From Mugil cephalus (lineage: Eukaryota; Chordata; Actinopteri; Mugiliformes; Mugilidae): a DNA stretch of 64,000 nucleotides. Position numbers and translations under genes: made by a program. The stretch spans positions 1,171,816 to 1,235,815 of the forward strand of contig NC_061785.1 of the NCBI RefSeq assembly GCF_022458985.1, given 5' to 3'. Below are positions 37,301 to 48,658 of the stretch, one piece after another (position 1 is the stretch's first letter; every line of letters begins with the position of its first letter). The notes under the pieces are model-generated. The model was given only the letters and a program-made list of their open reading frames with translations. It ran no database searches and had not been told where the DNA came from.

Positions 37301-40300
37301 TTCACAACCCAGTTACAACTCAAACCGTGTGTAGTGAGCTGTACTTTTAGTTCTTATGTCAGTACTTTTCTCTGGTATGTGGTCGGAAACTACAAATAAA
37401 CTATGAGTTCATATACGCTGGGAATTCTTCATTGTGTTCTCAGGCTTCAAGTAAAAAAATACAATTAAATTAAAAACGACTTAGATCATTCATTCTAACT
37501 CTAAATGCAAAAACTTTACACCCCAATATTTTTTATTTTACTATTTTTAAGTCCTTGTTTGCAGGTAGATTTACTCTCCATCTTTCTTACAACTAAACAG
37601 TGGCTCTGATGAAAAACCTCTTTTGATGGTTTGGATGATGCATTCATGAAAACTCAGAGATTCTACGCTCCAACTAAGAAATTCCAGACTTCTGATGTCA
37701 TAACGTTCATGTTACAAGTTAAAATATGAGCAGCAGAGTTTGACAACTCGGAGCTTATTCTTCCCACGTTGTCTTGAACGCATCATCTCAACTCAAGTTT
37801 TCAGAGTTTGTTTTCTAAATGTCTCTAAATCTTTTTTTAAATCGCGATCAAACACCAGAGCTCTGACACAGCACTGGAACATTTTAAGCATTTTTAACTG
37901 TGCACTTTATTGTTTACATCAGGATGACGTGGGACAGTAGGAGACTTTTTCCTTTCTTTGCCGTCTGGTGCGTGAGTTTAAAGCGTAAAAGTAGATGTGA
38001 GATCTCTCACCTTTGAAGGAGGCGTCGTGGCACCTGAGAGCAGAGATGAAGTCTCTGAGCAGAGCGATGAGGACGAAGCTGAACTCCGTCTGCAGCCGTT
38101 CACCTGGATGCTCAACACACCTGCTCAGGTACAGAGTCAGGACTTCAACGAAGGAGGAGGAGGAGGAGGAGGAGGAGGAGGAGGAGGAGGCTGGGACGGG
38201 TCCGTCAGCTTCCTGTTACATCACAAAAAAAATAAAATAATTAGTGGCATCGACGTGGAGCCTTGATGCAGGACGTCCTGCTCCTGCTCCTCCTCCTGCT
38301 CCTCCCACTGACCTGGACGCTGCAGTTCCCCGTGATGTCCACCAGGTGGGGCTCCATGGCCGTGAACACCCTCTGGGCCGTGAGCAGGTGCTGGGTCTCG
38401 CTGAGCTCGCCCAGGCTGAGCAGCAGAGTCTGGGTCAGAACCAGGAAGGAGCCGCGCTCTCGGAGGCCGGAGCCGCGATGCTGCTCCACCAGGAGAACCA
38501 GCTTCTCCAGCTGAGACACAAACACACAAACACACAACGATCACAACGAGTCAGTATCATTATTATTATGATGATGATGAATGATGGGGCCAGTCTTTGT
38601 GCTGCTCCTTAGCAGATTGGAGCCTTTTTTCCCCGGTTGTCCTCCCGGATGCAGCCGATGAAATAAATGAAATGAAATAAAAACTCACAGCGTCCCGTTT
38701 GGAGAAGTGCTCCATGTTGGCCAGGTTCTTGGTCAACGTGGAGACGAGGCGCTGGTTGGCGACACCGACGAAGTCTGGGTCCGAGCTCCTCTTCATCAGC
38801 TGGTCCAGCTCTGAGGGGACAGAACCAACACTTTCAGGTCTACGGGGGGACATGCAGGTAAGAGAGGAACCGTCCCCCCACCATGAGCAGGCTTTCATCA
38901 CTGAATGTAAGACTTTTAAGACCTACACCAAGTATGAAAACACAGAACTACTTTTAAAAATTAAAACTCACTCTCTGGATTCCACTTCCTGGTCTCATTT
39001 GTAGTTTTTTTATGTACCTGCACAGATCTACCTGTGAATTCCACCAACGCTCTGAACTAAAAGCAAATAAAGAGCTAATAAATTAAAGATTTAAAACTAG
39101 ACCAAGTGTAATTTAAGACCTACGATGGAAAATATGTTTTAAAAGAGCTTTTAAAGACATTATAAGTTAAATCTGTGACCTATGATGATGACTTTTTTAG
39201 ACCTTAAACTGGACTCGTGTAGACCTGGGTCCGGTACCTTGGGCCCAGTTCAGGGTGAGCGGGTGGTGTTGGAGGATGGAGGACCGGGCGACGCAGCGCG
39301 ACAGGTCCAGCAGGGTCGGCGTGATCACCAGGAAGGGCAGCAGCCTCCATCCCGTCTTCTGCACCAGCGCGCCGTCTTTTCCCAGCCGGGGGTCAGACAG
39401 TAAACGCATCGCCTCCGTCACCACGGGCAACCTGCGGCAGAAACAACAGCTGAGCTCAGATCTGCTGAGAAAACGAAGTTTAACCGACATCGTGAGAAAA
39501 TCACCGACCAGTTCTCAGCCTCCGACGCGTTGACTCTGTTCAGCAGAGACAGTAAAGACGACACGACGTCCTCAGGGTCCAGGACGTCCAGCAACGCCTG
39601 GACAACAGAGACAAACACGTTTCAACCAAAGCATGCTACGTATCAATGCTAAGCTAACCGTCACCAAGGATACATGCTACATATCAATGCTAAGCTAACA
39701 GTCACCAAGGATACATGCTACATATCAATGCTAAGCAACAGCCACCAAGGCTACATGCTACATATCAATGCTAAGCTAACAGTCACCAAGGCTAAATGCT
39801 ACATATCAATGCTAAGCTAACAGCCACCAAGGCTACATGCTACATATCAATGCTAAGATAACAGTCACCAAGGCTAAATGCTACATATCAATGCTTAGCT
39901 AACAGCCACCAAGGCTACATGCTACATATCAATGCTAAGATAACAGCCACAAAGGCTACATGCTACATATCAATGCTAAGATAACAGCCACAAAGGCTAC
40001 ATGCTACATATCAATGCTAAGCTAACAGTCACCAAGGCTACATGCTACATATCAATACTAAGCTAACAGTCACCAAGGCTATATGAAACATATCAATACT
40101 AAGCTAACAGTCACCAAGGCTATATGAAACATATCAATGCTAAGCTAACAGTCACCAAGGCTATATGAAACATATCAATGCTAAGCTAAAAGCCACCAAG
40201 GCTACATGCTACATTTCAATACTAAGCTAACAGTCACCAAGACTATATGAAACATATCAATGCTAAGCTAACAGTCACCAAGGCTAAATGCTACATATCA

Positions 40301-43300
40301 ATGCTAATCCAACGGTCACGAAGGCTACATGCTACATATCAATGCTAAGCTAAAAGCCACCAAGGCTACATGCTACATATCAATGCTAAGCTAACAGCCA
40401 CCAAGGCTACATGCTACATATCAATGCTAAGCTAACAGCCACCAAGGCTAAATGCTACATATCAATGCTAAGCTAACAGTCACCACGGTATGCTAAGCTA
40501 ACTGACCTGCAGCACTCTCAGAGCGGCGGCCACGACCTCGGGGACGTCGTCCAACAATCGGTCCATGACGGCGTCCTTCAGGAACGCGTCGTCCACGCTC
40601 TGCTGCTGACAACACACAACGTTTCAGACACAACGTTTCAGACACAACGTTTCAAACCTTCCTCCTCAAAGTAAATCAGATGGAAACAGGAACTGTCCTC
40701 GTGTACCTGTCCAGACGTGATGTTGCTCAACAGATGGTCCACGGCCGAGACTCGGACCGAAGGCTGCGGGTGTTTCAGGCTGAGGAGCAGAGACGTTCCC
40801 GAGTCGCCCAAAATCTACAGAAACATTTCAGTCGGATTAGAGTCAGACCTCGACAGACGGACGGTCCGACACCTTCACTTCTCCTCCGGGACGTTACCTG
40901 ATACTTCCCAACGCTCATGGACAGAGACAGGAACTGGTGGAACAGACGTTTCTGGTCCGTGTCCCTGATGTCGATGACGTGTCCTGAGAGGACGGCGTCC
41001 AGAGCTCCACAGTATCTGACAGAGGACAAATGTGTCGTATGTTAGACTGGATTCTTCTCGTGTGAAGTTTTGACTCTGACGTTTAAAAGGCGCCGCAGTG
41101 AAATGAATGTTCTGTACCTGGACTCCATCAGACGAACCAGAGGCATCAGACGCTGGTCGAGGACGGACATGTCTTCATCAGACGTCTCAGTTTGACTCAG
41201 ATACTCGTCTAGCATCAACCTGCAGGACGAACACAGGGACACTCAGCGAATGTCCAGATAAAGCTCTAATTAAAGTTTAATTAATGATCAGTTAATGATC
41301 AGTTAATGCTCTAATTAATTAATTAACGTTCTAAAGTTCTAGTTAATGCTCTAGTTAAAGTTCTAGTTAAAGCTCTAATTAATGATCAATTAATGATCAA
41401 TTAATGATCAATTGATGTTCAATTAATGTTCAGCTAAAGCTCTAATTAAAGCTCTAATTAATGTTCTAATTAATGATCAGTTAATGCTCTAATTAATTAA
41501 TTAACGTTCTAAAGTACTAGTTAATGCTCTAGTTAAAGTTCTAGTTAACGCTCTAATTAACATACTAAAGCTCTAATTAAAGTTCTAGTTAATGCTCTAA
41601 TTAACGTTCTAGTTAATGCTCTAATTAAAGTTCTAAAGTTCTAGTTAATGCTCTAATTAACATTCTAAAGCTCTAATTAAAGTTCTAGTTAATGCTCTAG
41701 TTAAAGTTCTAGTTAATGCTCTAATTAACGTTCTAAAGTTCTAGTTAACGCTCTAATAAACGTTCTAAAGCTCTAGTTAAAGTTCTAGTTAAAGTTCTAG
41801 TTAAAGCTCTAGTTAAAGCTCTAGTAAATGCTCTAATTAACGTTCTAACGTTCTAGTTAATGAGGTTTACCGAGCCACGGTTCGGTCCAGGTCTTTGTTC
41901 AGGGGGACAGACTTGAGGATGGATTCAAACGCTCCGAGTTCGTCCGTGTCTCCTGTGAATGAGAACGTCAGGTGAACTCTGATCTTATAAAAAGACGTTT
42001 TCAGTGTCCAGACGTCTTCGGTCTCACCTGAGGGCCCGGTGAAGACGCTGTGGACGAGGTGAGGCAGCAGGTACCGCAGCAGAGGACTGACGTCGTGGAC
42101 CAAGGACATAGCCTGCAGCGTGGACACCAGGACCGGCATGGAGCAGAGACGGACCACAGCTCTGGACACAACACAACGATGAGACAACTAGGACATGACT
42201 TTGTCTTCTATAGTCTCATATTAAAACGCTCCGTCTCTATCTTTCGTTTTACAGCCGTATTCTTCTTAGAAGCGTAAAAAGGACGGTGAAGGACAAACCG
42301 GTCCTACCTGGGTCCTGCAGCGCCCTCCTTCTGGTTCTGGAGCAGCACGATGAGGCAGCCCAGACCCTCCTGGGCCAGAACCGGTTCTTTGACCAGAGAC
42401 TTGCTGATGAGAACCGTGAGGCTGTCGACCAGACCGGCCTCCATCACCACCTTCACCGCCAGCTGGCACACGATCATGTAGGTGGCGGCTTTGTAGTCGG
42501 TCAGGGACGACTTGAGACCCTGAGGGGGGACAAGGGGACAGCGGGACAACGGGACATTGAGACGTCATCACCAGTGACAGAACACGACCCAGATTTCAGT
42601 TCCCACGAGTGTTTAGGTTCGTTACCCTCTGGACGTATGGCAGCAGTTTGGAGATGATGGTGTCGGAGACGTTGTCCACGGCGTCCAGAGCCGGGACGAT
42701 GGTGGACGCGTAGAAGGAGAAGATCACTCTGAGCTGAGAGCAACTTCCTGAGTGTCCAGAATAAGCCTGAAGAAGAAGAAGAAGAGAGGAAATATTATAA
42801 CCACGTCCATCATTAACCCTGGAGTCACACGTCGTAGCATCAAGATCAGACGCTTCTTTTTAACTCATGTTTCTAGACCAAGTAAAACTAGACTGGTTCT
42901 AAATAACTGAGGCTTTTTCCTGAATGTTTGGTTCATGGAGGAAAACGCTAGCCAGAGGAGAGAGCTAGCAGGAGGAGAGAGCTAGCAGGAGGAGAGAGCT
43001 AGCAGGAGGAGAGAGCTAGCAGGAGAGAGCTAGCAAGAGGAGAGAGCTAGCAGGAGGAGAGAGCTAGCAGGAGGAGAGAGCTAGCAGGAGGAGAGAGCTA
43101 GCAGAGGAGAGAGCTAGCAGAGGAGAGAGCTAGCGGGAGGAGAGAGCTAGCAAGAGAGAGCTAGCAGGAGAGAGCTAGCAAGAGGAGAGAGCTAGCAGGA
43201 GGAGAGAGCTAGCAGGAGGAGAGAGCTAGCAGGAGGAGAGAGCTAGCAGAGGAGAGAGCTAGCGGAGGAGAGAGCTAGCAGGAGGAGAGAGCTAGCAGGA

Positions 43301-45092
43301 GGAGAGAGCTAGCCAGCTACACATGATAGAAAGAAACAACATAACAGCTTCTTTCCTATTGGTGGAAACATGCATCCATCAACCAATCAGGACGTGATGT
43401 GTCAGTGGTTGCTAAGCAACAGTGAGGCTATATTCAGTCTATGGAGACAGGAGACAGTTTAGAGACATTTAGACATTATTACTGGTTGGACACCTGATAG
43501 TTTTGGTCCTAAATAGTTTTAATGGAAATAGTTGTAAATAAGTAAATGTGTTGATGAGCTTTAGAAATGTCCAGGTTAGATTTACATTCTAAGTTCTAGA
43601 AATGTTTGGTTCCACATGTTGGTGGTTTTCTAACTTGTTCCTCCTGGATCTGATGGTTCTAGTCTGGTTTTAGCTCCAACGTGTTCACACAGTTTGACAG
43701 AATGAAACCAAAGCAGGAAGAAGGACGAACGGAGTCAGACTCTGGACCGTTGCTCCTCATCTTTACCTCGATGGATCTGGTCACTAAGGTGCAGATAAAG
43801 TCCATGAAGCCCAGGTCTGTGTAGCAGTGAGTGATCAGGGTTCCTCTGGACAGCGGGACGCCTGGTTTCTGCAGCAACAAACACACAACATAAAGGTTGT
43901 TATTCCCGTTCTAGTGTGATGAGGAGGTGGAGACGTCGGAGAACGAGGCCGAGCACCGACCTGCAGACACTGCAGCCAGTTCCATCGGCTCGTGGCGTCT
44001 TTGATCTTCAGGAGCTGCAGGACTCGGACGAACACGTTGGTGTCGTGATACGGCAGCGCACAGGCCAGCAGGCTGTCCGGGTTATACAGCTGGACGTGGA
44101 AACTGCAACACAAGACACACCACGGCTCAGAGGAAGCGTTCGCTCCGTCACTCGTCTCATCATCAGTGTAAACTAGTAAATAATAAGCAGCAAACCGCAA
44201 TGAAAAGTCCTTTCAGTTAAAACGATAACGCGTAACGTTTGGTTTCAGCAGGGAAACACACAACCAGCAGGTTTTTGAAGGGAGTTTGGTGCATAAATAA
44301 GCCACAGAGCAGGAAATTAAAAGAAATGACGGATGACAGATTGTGTTTATGTGTCGATAACGTCTTCAGGTAACTTCAGGTCTCAGGTACCAGCAACTTC
44401 AAACACAACGTCTTTTATTCCCTGTTCTAAGCAGCAGCTCATTTAACTGTATAGATTTATTGGTTATCGTTTTTTATTTATACTTTGATTTAACTTATTT
44501 GTTTAATTATTATATTTTATCTGTCACGTATTTTCTGTTTTGTTTTACAGTACAATTTAAACTCTTGTTAGTTGTTGTTGCTGTATTTGTTGTGTGGACT
44601 CAACAAATGGGTGGAAGCTAATGTGGATCTAGTAAAGAAAAAGTCTCTTAGTCACCGGTGAACCAGCCACTCGATGCACTTGTGGGAAGGTTTGAGGAGG
44701 AGGTAGGGGCAGAGGCGGGTGAGGAAGAGCGAGATGCCGGCGTCCAGCTTCTTGTTGACCTCCGCGGACTGGACGCCACGTTCCAGAGTCATCGAGTCCT
44801 GGCTGAACAAGGTGTCCTGGAACTCCAGGAACGCCGGTTCGATCCCGAGCAGCTCCTCCAGCCCCGTGCAGCCTGGAGACGAGGAGGAGGAGGAGGATGA
44901 AGTCAGGGCGTAAAGGACGACAGGAGCAGCGGGTGGAGGACGGGACTCACCCAGGGCGTAAAAGGTGCTCCTGTCCATGGACGCAGCATCTTTGGGGTCA
45001 AACAGGAAGGAGGCGACTTCTCTGCGGGTCAGGAGGTTGGGGTCGTTCTGGGGGAGCGCGAGTCTCTTCAGCTGGTGAGCCAACGATGTCAT
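22429..45092 (-). CDS. heatr1: HEAT repeat-containing protein 1 (UTP10 homologue)
   Basis: Nucleolar U3 snoRNP (t-UTP) component needed for rRNA transcription and early 18S processing; alpha-helical HEAT repeats throughout. 44 coding exons in transcript order: 44951-45092, 44656-44872, 43961-44102, 43767-43868, 42626-42766, 42308-42519, 42028-42161, 41871-41952, 41118-41219, 40898-41015, 40707-40814, 40507-40605, 39509-39597, 39238-39431, 38689-38810, 38313-38510, 38011-38212, 36912-37060, 36632-36824, 36361-36533, 35680-35832, 35278-35520, 34696-34827, 34235-34338, 33270-33416, 31978-32096, 31767-31888, 31440-31568, 31060-31284, 30815-30944, 29831-30012, 29702-29754, 28598-28721, 28366-28506, 26867-27165, 26602-26752, 26331-26519, 25292-25426, 25101-25205, 24847-25006, 23912-24057, 23576-23734, 22591-22699, 22429-22517. 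Total 6465 nt, 2154 aa (human about 2144). It starts MTSLAHQLKRLALPQNDPN and ends LGEPLQSYF, as in vertebrate orthologues. A noncoding exon edge lies at 45105. Two poly-Ser insertions are noted separately. Confidence 0.97.
22700..23157. repeat. CA-rich array carrying copies of a splice acceptor
   Basis: ACACAAACAC/ACGTCAAC array in the intron before the penultimate HEATR1 exon, ending in a long CA run. Two extra copies of the exon start plus acceptor (plus-strand CGAGAAACGCAC then CTGAGGG) sit at 22772-22783 and 22854-22865, about 83 bp apart. Confidence 0.92.
23415..23570. repeat. CAGGGTCT repeat next to a HEATR1 donor
   Basis: Irregular tandem TCAGGGTCT/TTAAGGTCT words ending about 6 nt from the donor of the exon at 23576. 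Confidence 0.85.
23772..23854. repeat. Hexamer repeat GGACCA/GGACCG
   Basis: About 13 tandem hexamers in a short HEATR1 intron. Confidence 0.93.
24206..24843. repeat. 640-bp homopurine (GAA/GAG) tract
   Basis: Nearly uninterrupted purine on the plus strand, pyrimidine on the HEATR1 sense strand. It begins only a few bases inside the donor of the exon at 24847. Lys/Glu/Arg and Ser/Leu/Phe frames across it are artefacts. Confidence 0.95.
25461..26097. repeat. 16-bp minisatellite GGACCCAGGTCTCTGA
   Basis: About 40 tandem copies with CTGTGG, CCGAGG and CCTGGT variants, filling the intron between the HEATR1 exons at 25292 and 26331. Confidence 0.95.
27222..28250 (+). mobile_element. Composite dispersed element with 41-bp minisatellite, fullest copy
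   Basis: The left edge contains TCCAGAAGAAGATGGAGATT. The middle (about 27250-28040) is about 19 copies of a 41-bp unit (CATATCAATGCTAAGCTAAC and flanks). The right part contains GCTAGCTGGTTAGCTCCAGG and ends near GAGAGGATTGTGGGTAATGT. Partial copies, all in the same plus-strand orientation, lie at 35040-35250 (right end), 39630-40500 (minisatellite), 55625-56430, 59430-60385 and 62103-62220. It is inside a HEATR1 intron and has no coding capacity. Confidence 0.7.
30312..30742 (+). mobile_element. Dispersed repeat of about 430 bp, copy 1
   Basis: Nearly identical to 60754-61172. It starts GAACAGTGGCTGCAGGAGTG and ends near ATCTAGTTT. It lies in a HEATR1 intron; the other copy lies in the last SUN1 intron. 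It has no open frame shared by both copies, so it is a non-autonomous repeat of unknown class. Confidence 0.75.
31386..31437. repeat. TCC run abutting a HEATR1 donor
   Basis: About 14 TCC units on the plus strand directly against the donor (GTAGGAGG...) of the exon at 31440. A related GGA-rich tract occurs at 31660-31757 beside the next exon. Confidence 0.9.
32338..32745. repeat. Minisatellite GATGTTAGTCTGGTGGAGGA
   Basis: About 20 copies of a 20-bp unit with GGA insertions, confined to the HEATR1 intron between the exons at 31978 and 33270. Confidence 0.95.
35040..35252 (+). mobile_element. Right-end fragment of the composite dispersed element
   Basis: Similar to 28035-28250: GATGCTAGCTGGTTAGCTCC, then GTGGAGCAGAGAGGATTGTG. 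It lacks the 41-bp minisatellite. It lies just downstream (transcript sense) of the HEATR1 exon at 35278. Confidence 0.65.
39630..40500 (+). repeat. 41-bp minisatellite, HEATR1 second site
   Basis: About 20 copies of the same 41-bp family as at 27250-28040, filling the intron between the HEATR1 exons at 39509 and 40507. It ends only about six bases from the latter exon's donor. Confidence 0.93.
41262..41865. repeat. CTCTAATTAA/TTCTAGTTAA minisatellite
   Basis: About 600 bp of short AT-rich units (GCTCTAATTAA, GTTCTAGTTAA, TGATCAGTTAA) filling one HEATR1 intron and ending at the donor of the exon at 41871. Confidence 0.93.
42949..43313. repeat. 17-bp minisatellite with AGCTAGC palindrome
   Basis: About 21 copies of GAGCTAGCAGGAGGAGA in a HEATR1 intron. 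Confidence 0.95.
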
Positions 45093-45639
45093 GATGTCTG
45101 CTAGTCTGATGGAGACACAAAGACAATGAGACATAAAGACAATGAGACATAAAGACACAGGATTCACTTCTACACTTTGAACTGACAACAGACAGAAACT
45201 TTATGATGGAAAACATCACTACAGAATTGAAAAGGTAAAAAAAAAAAATAGATCTTTCCAATATCAGAAAATATATTAACAACATTTTTATATCCGCATA
45301 TCATTTTTGATTCAAAGGAAAATCTTAAATCTGCGGTTTTCTGAAGGAACTCTGGCATTTAAACTATTTTCAGATCAGAAATTAACGCCTCTTTTTCTCG
45401 GTAGTAGCTAAACAACGCTAAACTTTATCTTCCTTTACAGACACGAGTCATTTATTTAGTTTAACTACATTAGCTCTCGCACAACAACATGAATGTTAGC
45501 TAACCTGCTAACTTAATCCACATTTCTGTAACTTTTCTGGTGAAACTACAACAAACGTCTCACTGACAAAGATAAACAAACACATTTAAACTCGGCGGAA
45601 CAACATTGACAGGTTTAAGATTAAACTAAAGACAAACAC

Positions 45640-46488
45640 AAACCGGTTTTAATGCGGCTCTCTGAAACACATGGGTGCACGTTGTTGCTGAAGTGACCCG
45701 AGGATTCTACTTCCGGGTCACGTCGGGGTTCGTCTTTGATGTCGGGATGGTTCCCTCCCGCCTACTTCCGCTTTAGTCTCATTCTCAAATTTTACTGTAA
45801 AAAGACGTTTTATTTTGATAAACTTATGCAAGAAGACAACATTTCAAACTTATATTTAAACGTTTTCATTGTAGTGAAGATCAAAACATAAAAGAGGCAG
45901 AGAACTTTCATAAATAAGAAGCAGGACCGAGCAGCTAAACACTGATATGCTATTTACAAATAAATGAGTGAATAATATTCATCTCGATATGTCACTGGTT
46001 TAAGTTACAAGCATTTTCCTGCATTCAGTACGTGCGCATACTAATTATGTTACTTGCAGTAAAGTTAATTTTGTCCGTTTTCTTACGTAAACGATCCAAC
46101 CCGATCACAGGGTGTGAACCATCACAATACAATAAAGGATCTTTGGCTGTTCTCACCGGAGTCGTTCCTACTCCCACCACACGGGGGCGACAATCACCGC
46201 TATAAAAACCGGGCCGCTGGAACTAAACTCGAAGCGACAGGTTGTCAACGCTCATATGTGACTGTTGTGAGGTTGTCAGGCGACATTGTGAACACGTTTC
46301 ATTCTAAAACAATATTTACGAGTGATATATGTTAGTGTTTGTCGTTGCGTCTCAAACCGACGTCTGTTTTAAATTATAACACGAGCTAAACAGTCGTCCG
46401 TCAACATTAACTAATACGTAACCGGTCGTTTTTCTCCGTCTGACCTCCGGTGTTAACGGCTTCCGGTTCGCCGCGAGTTCTGCTGGCG
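45640..46488. promoter_or_regulatory. Divergent HEATR1/SUN1 promoter region
   Basis: HEATR1 (minus) and SUN1 (plus) are head to head here. On the HEATR1 side ACTTCCGG (about 45710) and ACTTCCGC (about 45764) are ETS/GABP-type sites in reverse orientation. On the SUN1 side GCTTCCGGTTCGCCGCG precedes a good donor (GCG then GTAAGAG) at 46488, a plausible noncoding first exon. The region between has no supported coding exon. Exact start sites are unknown. Confidence 0.5.
46201..46207 (+). promoter_or_regulatory. TATA-like box
   Basis: TATAAAA followed by a GC-rich stretch, between the HEATR1 and SUN1 promoter candidates. It could drive an alternative SUN1 first exon or an unannotated short RNA; no product is visible. 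Confidence 0.25.
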
Positions 46489-48101
46489 GTAAGAGCTTCA
46501 TTTTATTCATTCATCTACTTATTTTTTTACTTTACGACCCCTCCTACGGGAGCTAAAGCTAACGTTAGCAAAGCAATCGTTCATTTTTCGCGGGGCTCCG
46601 CCCATTGTGGGATCTGATTGGTCCTGTGTCACGTCACTCGTGAGAGCTCCACGCTGATTGGCTGAAACGTGACAGGCTGGAGTTAAATGGCTGCGGACCA
46701 CGTGGGCGAGTTGTTCACAAACACAAACCAGATTTAATTTAAAGTTATGAGAAAATAAAGAGAAAACCACGGATTTATTTAACTGTAAGAAAACTACGAT
46801 CAGCAGAAAGTTACAAAGATTAATTGATGTCGCTTGTTCTACTTTTAGTTATTTTGTTGGATCTTTACCTGACTGACATTTTCTTCAATCTGTTGTTTAA
46901 TACTTCACTGTAATATACAATTGTATTATATGTTATTTAACTTTGAATTAAAACCAATCCACAATATTTCTCATTATCAAGTGACATGAAACTAATTAAG
47001 ATGGTAAACGTTATTTAAAAAAATGCAGATTTGTGGTTTTCTTTGGTATTAGAAGTAATAAACTGACAAAGCGAGTAAGACAGTTTTGTCTCTATTAAAA
47101 TAATCCACTTTTAAATTATTATTTTAAATAAATTTTCATGTCAAACTTCCCTGTGAACACTGTATATTAAAGGTTTTCTTTTTGTTTTATGTTAAAGTGA
47201 TGCACAGATGGATATTTTTTTTTAGCTCCTCATTCAGGGCTAATATTTCTAATATTTCTGGGATTTGTGTGATCAGCGCTGAGTGTTGCAGCTCTGCACA
47301 AAGTCCATAATTGGCTGAGGGAGCTGAGGGAGGTGCAGGGGCTGCTGGGTAATCCGGCGTCTTGCTGAGGCCGTGCAGACGTGGAGGAAGTGAAACGCCA
47401 GCGTTCACCTGCAGCTGGAGGTAAGTTCCTGTGTCTGACCCACGCTGCTGTTTTCACCTGCTGCTCCGGTTTATTCACTTTCCTCCATTAAATCAGTTTT
47501 ATTTAGGGACCAGTTCAAATTGTCAATTTTTTACACCTGAAATTCATTTTGTCTTGTTTCCACAGTCAATTAATTCACCAGTCGTGTTCTTGGTTAATTA
47601 GGTGTCAGAGTCTGAGGTGGTTTAATTTATTCGACTGATCAACAGGATTAATGTAATTAATTATTAATGTAGTAAAAATATGAACTTTATTAATGAATAT
47701 CATCCATTAATGAACAAATTATCTTTTAATTTCTGCTGGACTTAGTTTTAAAAACAGGTGAAATAACAACAATAAATTAAACAGATAAATCCACAGACTT
47801 TTATTTATGACTGATTCATGATTCTGGATGAAAAGAGGCAGAAAACAATAAATTCTTTAAACAAACGGAAACAAAACATCAAATCTCAGATGCTGATTCT
47901 CTCTGGATTCATCTGATCTCAGGATCTGTGGAGAAATCTGATCACTTTATACGTTCATCTTCAGTTTAACTTTTAATTTAATTAGTTCTGTCAGAGCTTA
48001 GTCCAGAGTGGGCGGAGCCTAAACAAAGCAGGAAGTCAGAGCAGGTTTAAGGTGAAGCTGAGCCGCTGCCACGCGGCTCTGCTCCGTCTGTGTGTGTTAA
48101 A

Positions 48102-48102
<1 letters not shown>

Positions 48103-48150
<48 letters not shown>
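48103..48150. repeat. TG microsatellite
   Basis: About 23 uninterrupted TG units. Confidence 0.97.
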
Positions 48151-48152
<2 letters not shown>

Positions 48153-48269
48153 ATTGATGTGTGCGTCTGTTGTGTCTCCGTTTCTTTAATGAGTGACGAC
48201 GACGTGTATCTGCAGAGCTGGGGCTGGACTCACCTGTGTGTATTATCAGCCTTTATACTGCTGCTGCTT

Positions 48270-48455
48270 CTTCTTCTGTGGTGGTAGAGCCGCCCTCTTC
48301 TTCTGTGGTGGTGGAGCCTTTCTCTTCTTCTGTGGTGGTAGAGCCTTTCTCTTCTTCTGTGGTGGTAGAGCCTTTCTCTTCTTCTGTGGTGGTAGAGCCT
48401 TTCTCTTCTTCTGTGGTGGTAGAGCCTTTCTCTTCTTCTGTGGTGGTAGAGCCTT
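48270..48455. repeat. 27-bp repeat open in more than one frame
   Basis: About seven copies of a 27-bp unit (TCTTCTTCTGTGGTGGTAGA plus GCCTTTC). The period is a multiple of three, so the frames stay open (SSSVVVEPF in one, FFFCGGRAFL-like in another). There is no flanking homology to SUN1 and no good splice context, so I treat it as noncoding. Confidence 0.9.
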
Positions 48456-48658
48456 GTGTATGTAGGTCAGACCAGCTCAGAGTCTGATAAGGTCGCAGAG
48501 ATAAGTCGAGTTACTTATTTCTTTATTTCCTTTCTTTCTTTAACCATTCTCCAATCAGCCATAACATTATGACCATTTGTTATAAGAGCTGTGTGTGTTT
48601 GTTTAGACACGAAGGATTAAAGATTGATCGTTTATGTCAGAAGCTGTTTTGTCTTCAG

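Larger units (their letters stand above)
46489..48658 (+). other. SUN1 5' region: introns and noncoding exon candidates
   Basis: There is no confident coding exon. A candidate 5' UTR exon ends at 47420 (GAG then GTAAGT). A TG microsatellite lies at about 48100-48150 and a 27-bp tandem repeat at 48270-48455. By homology with mammalian SUN1, an upstream coding exon with the true start should exist somewhere here, but I could not identify it. Confidence 0.45.
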
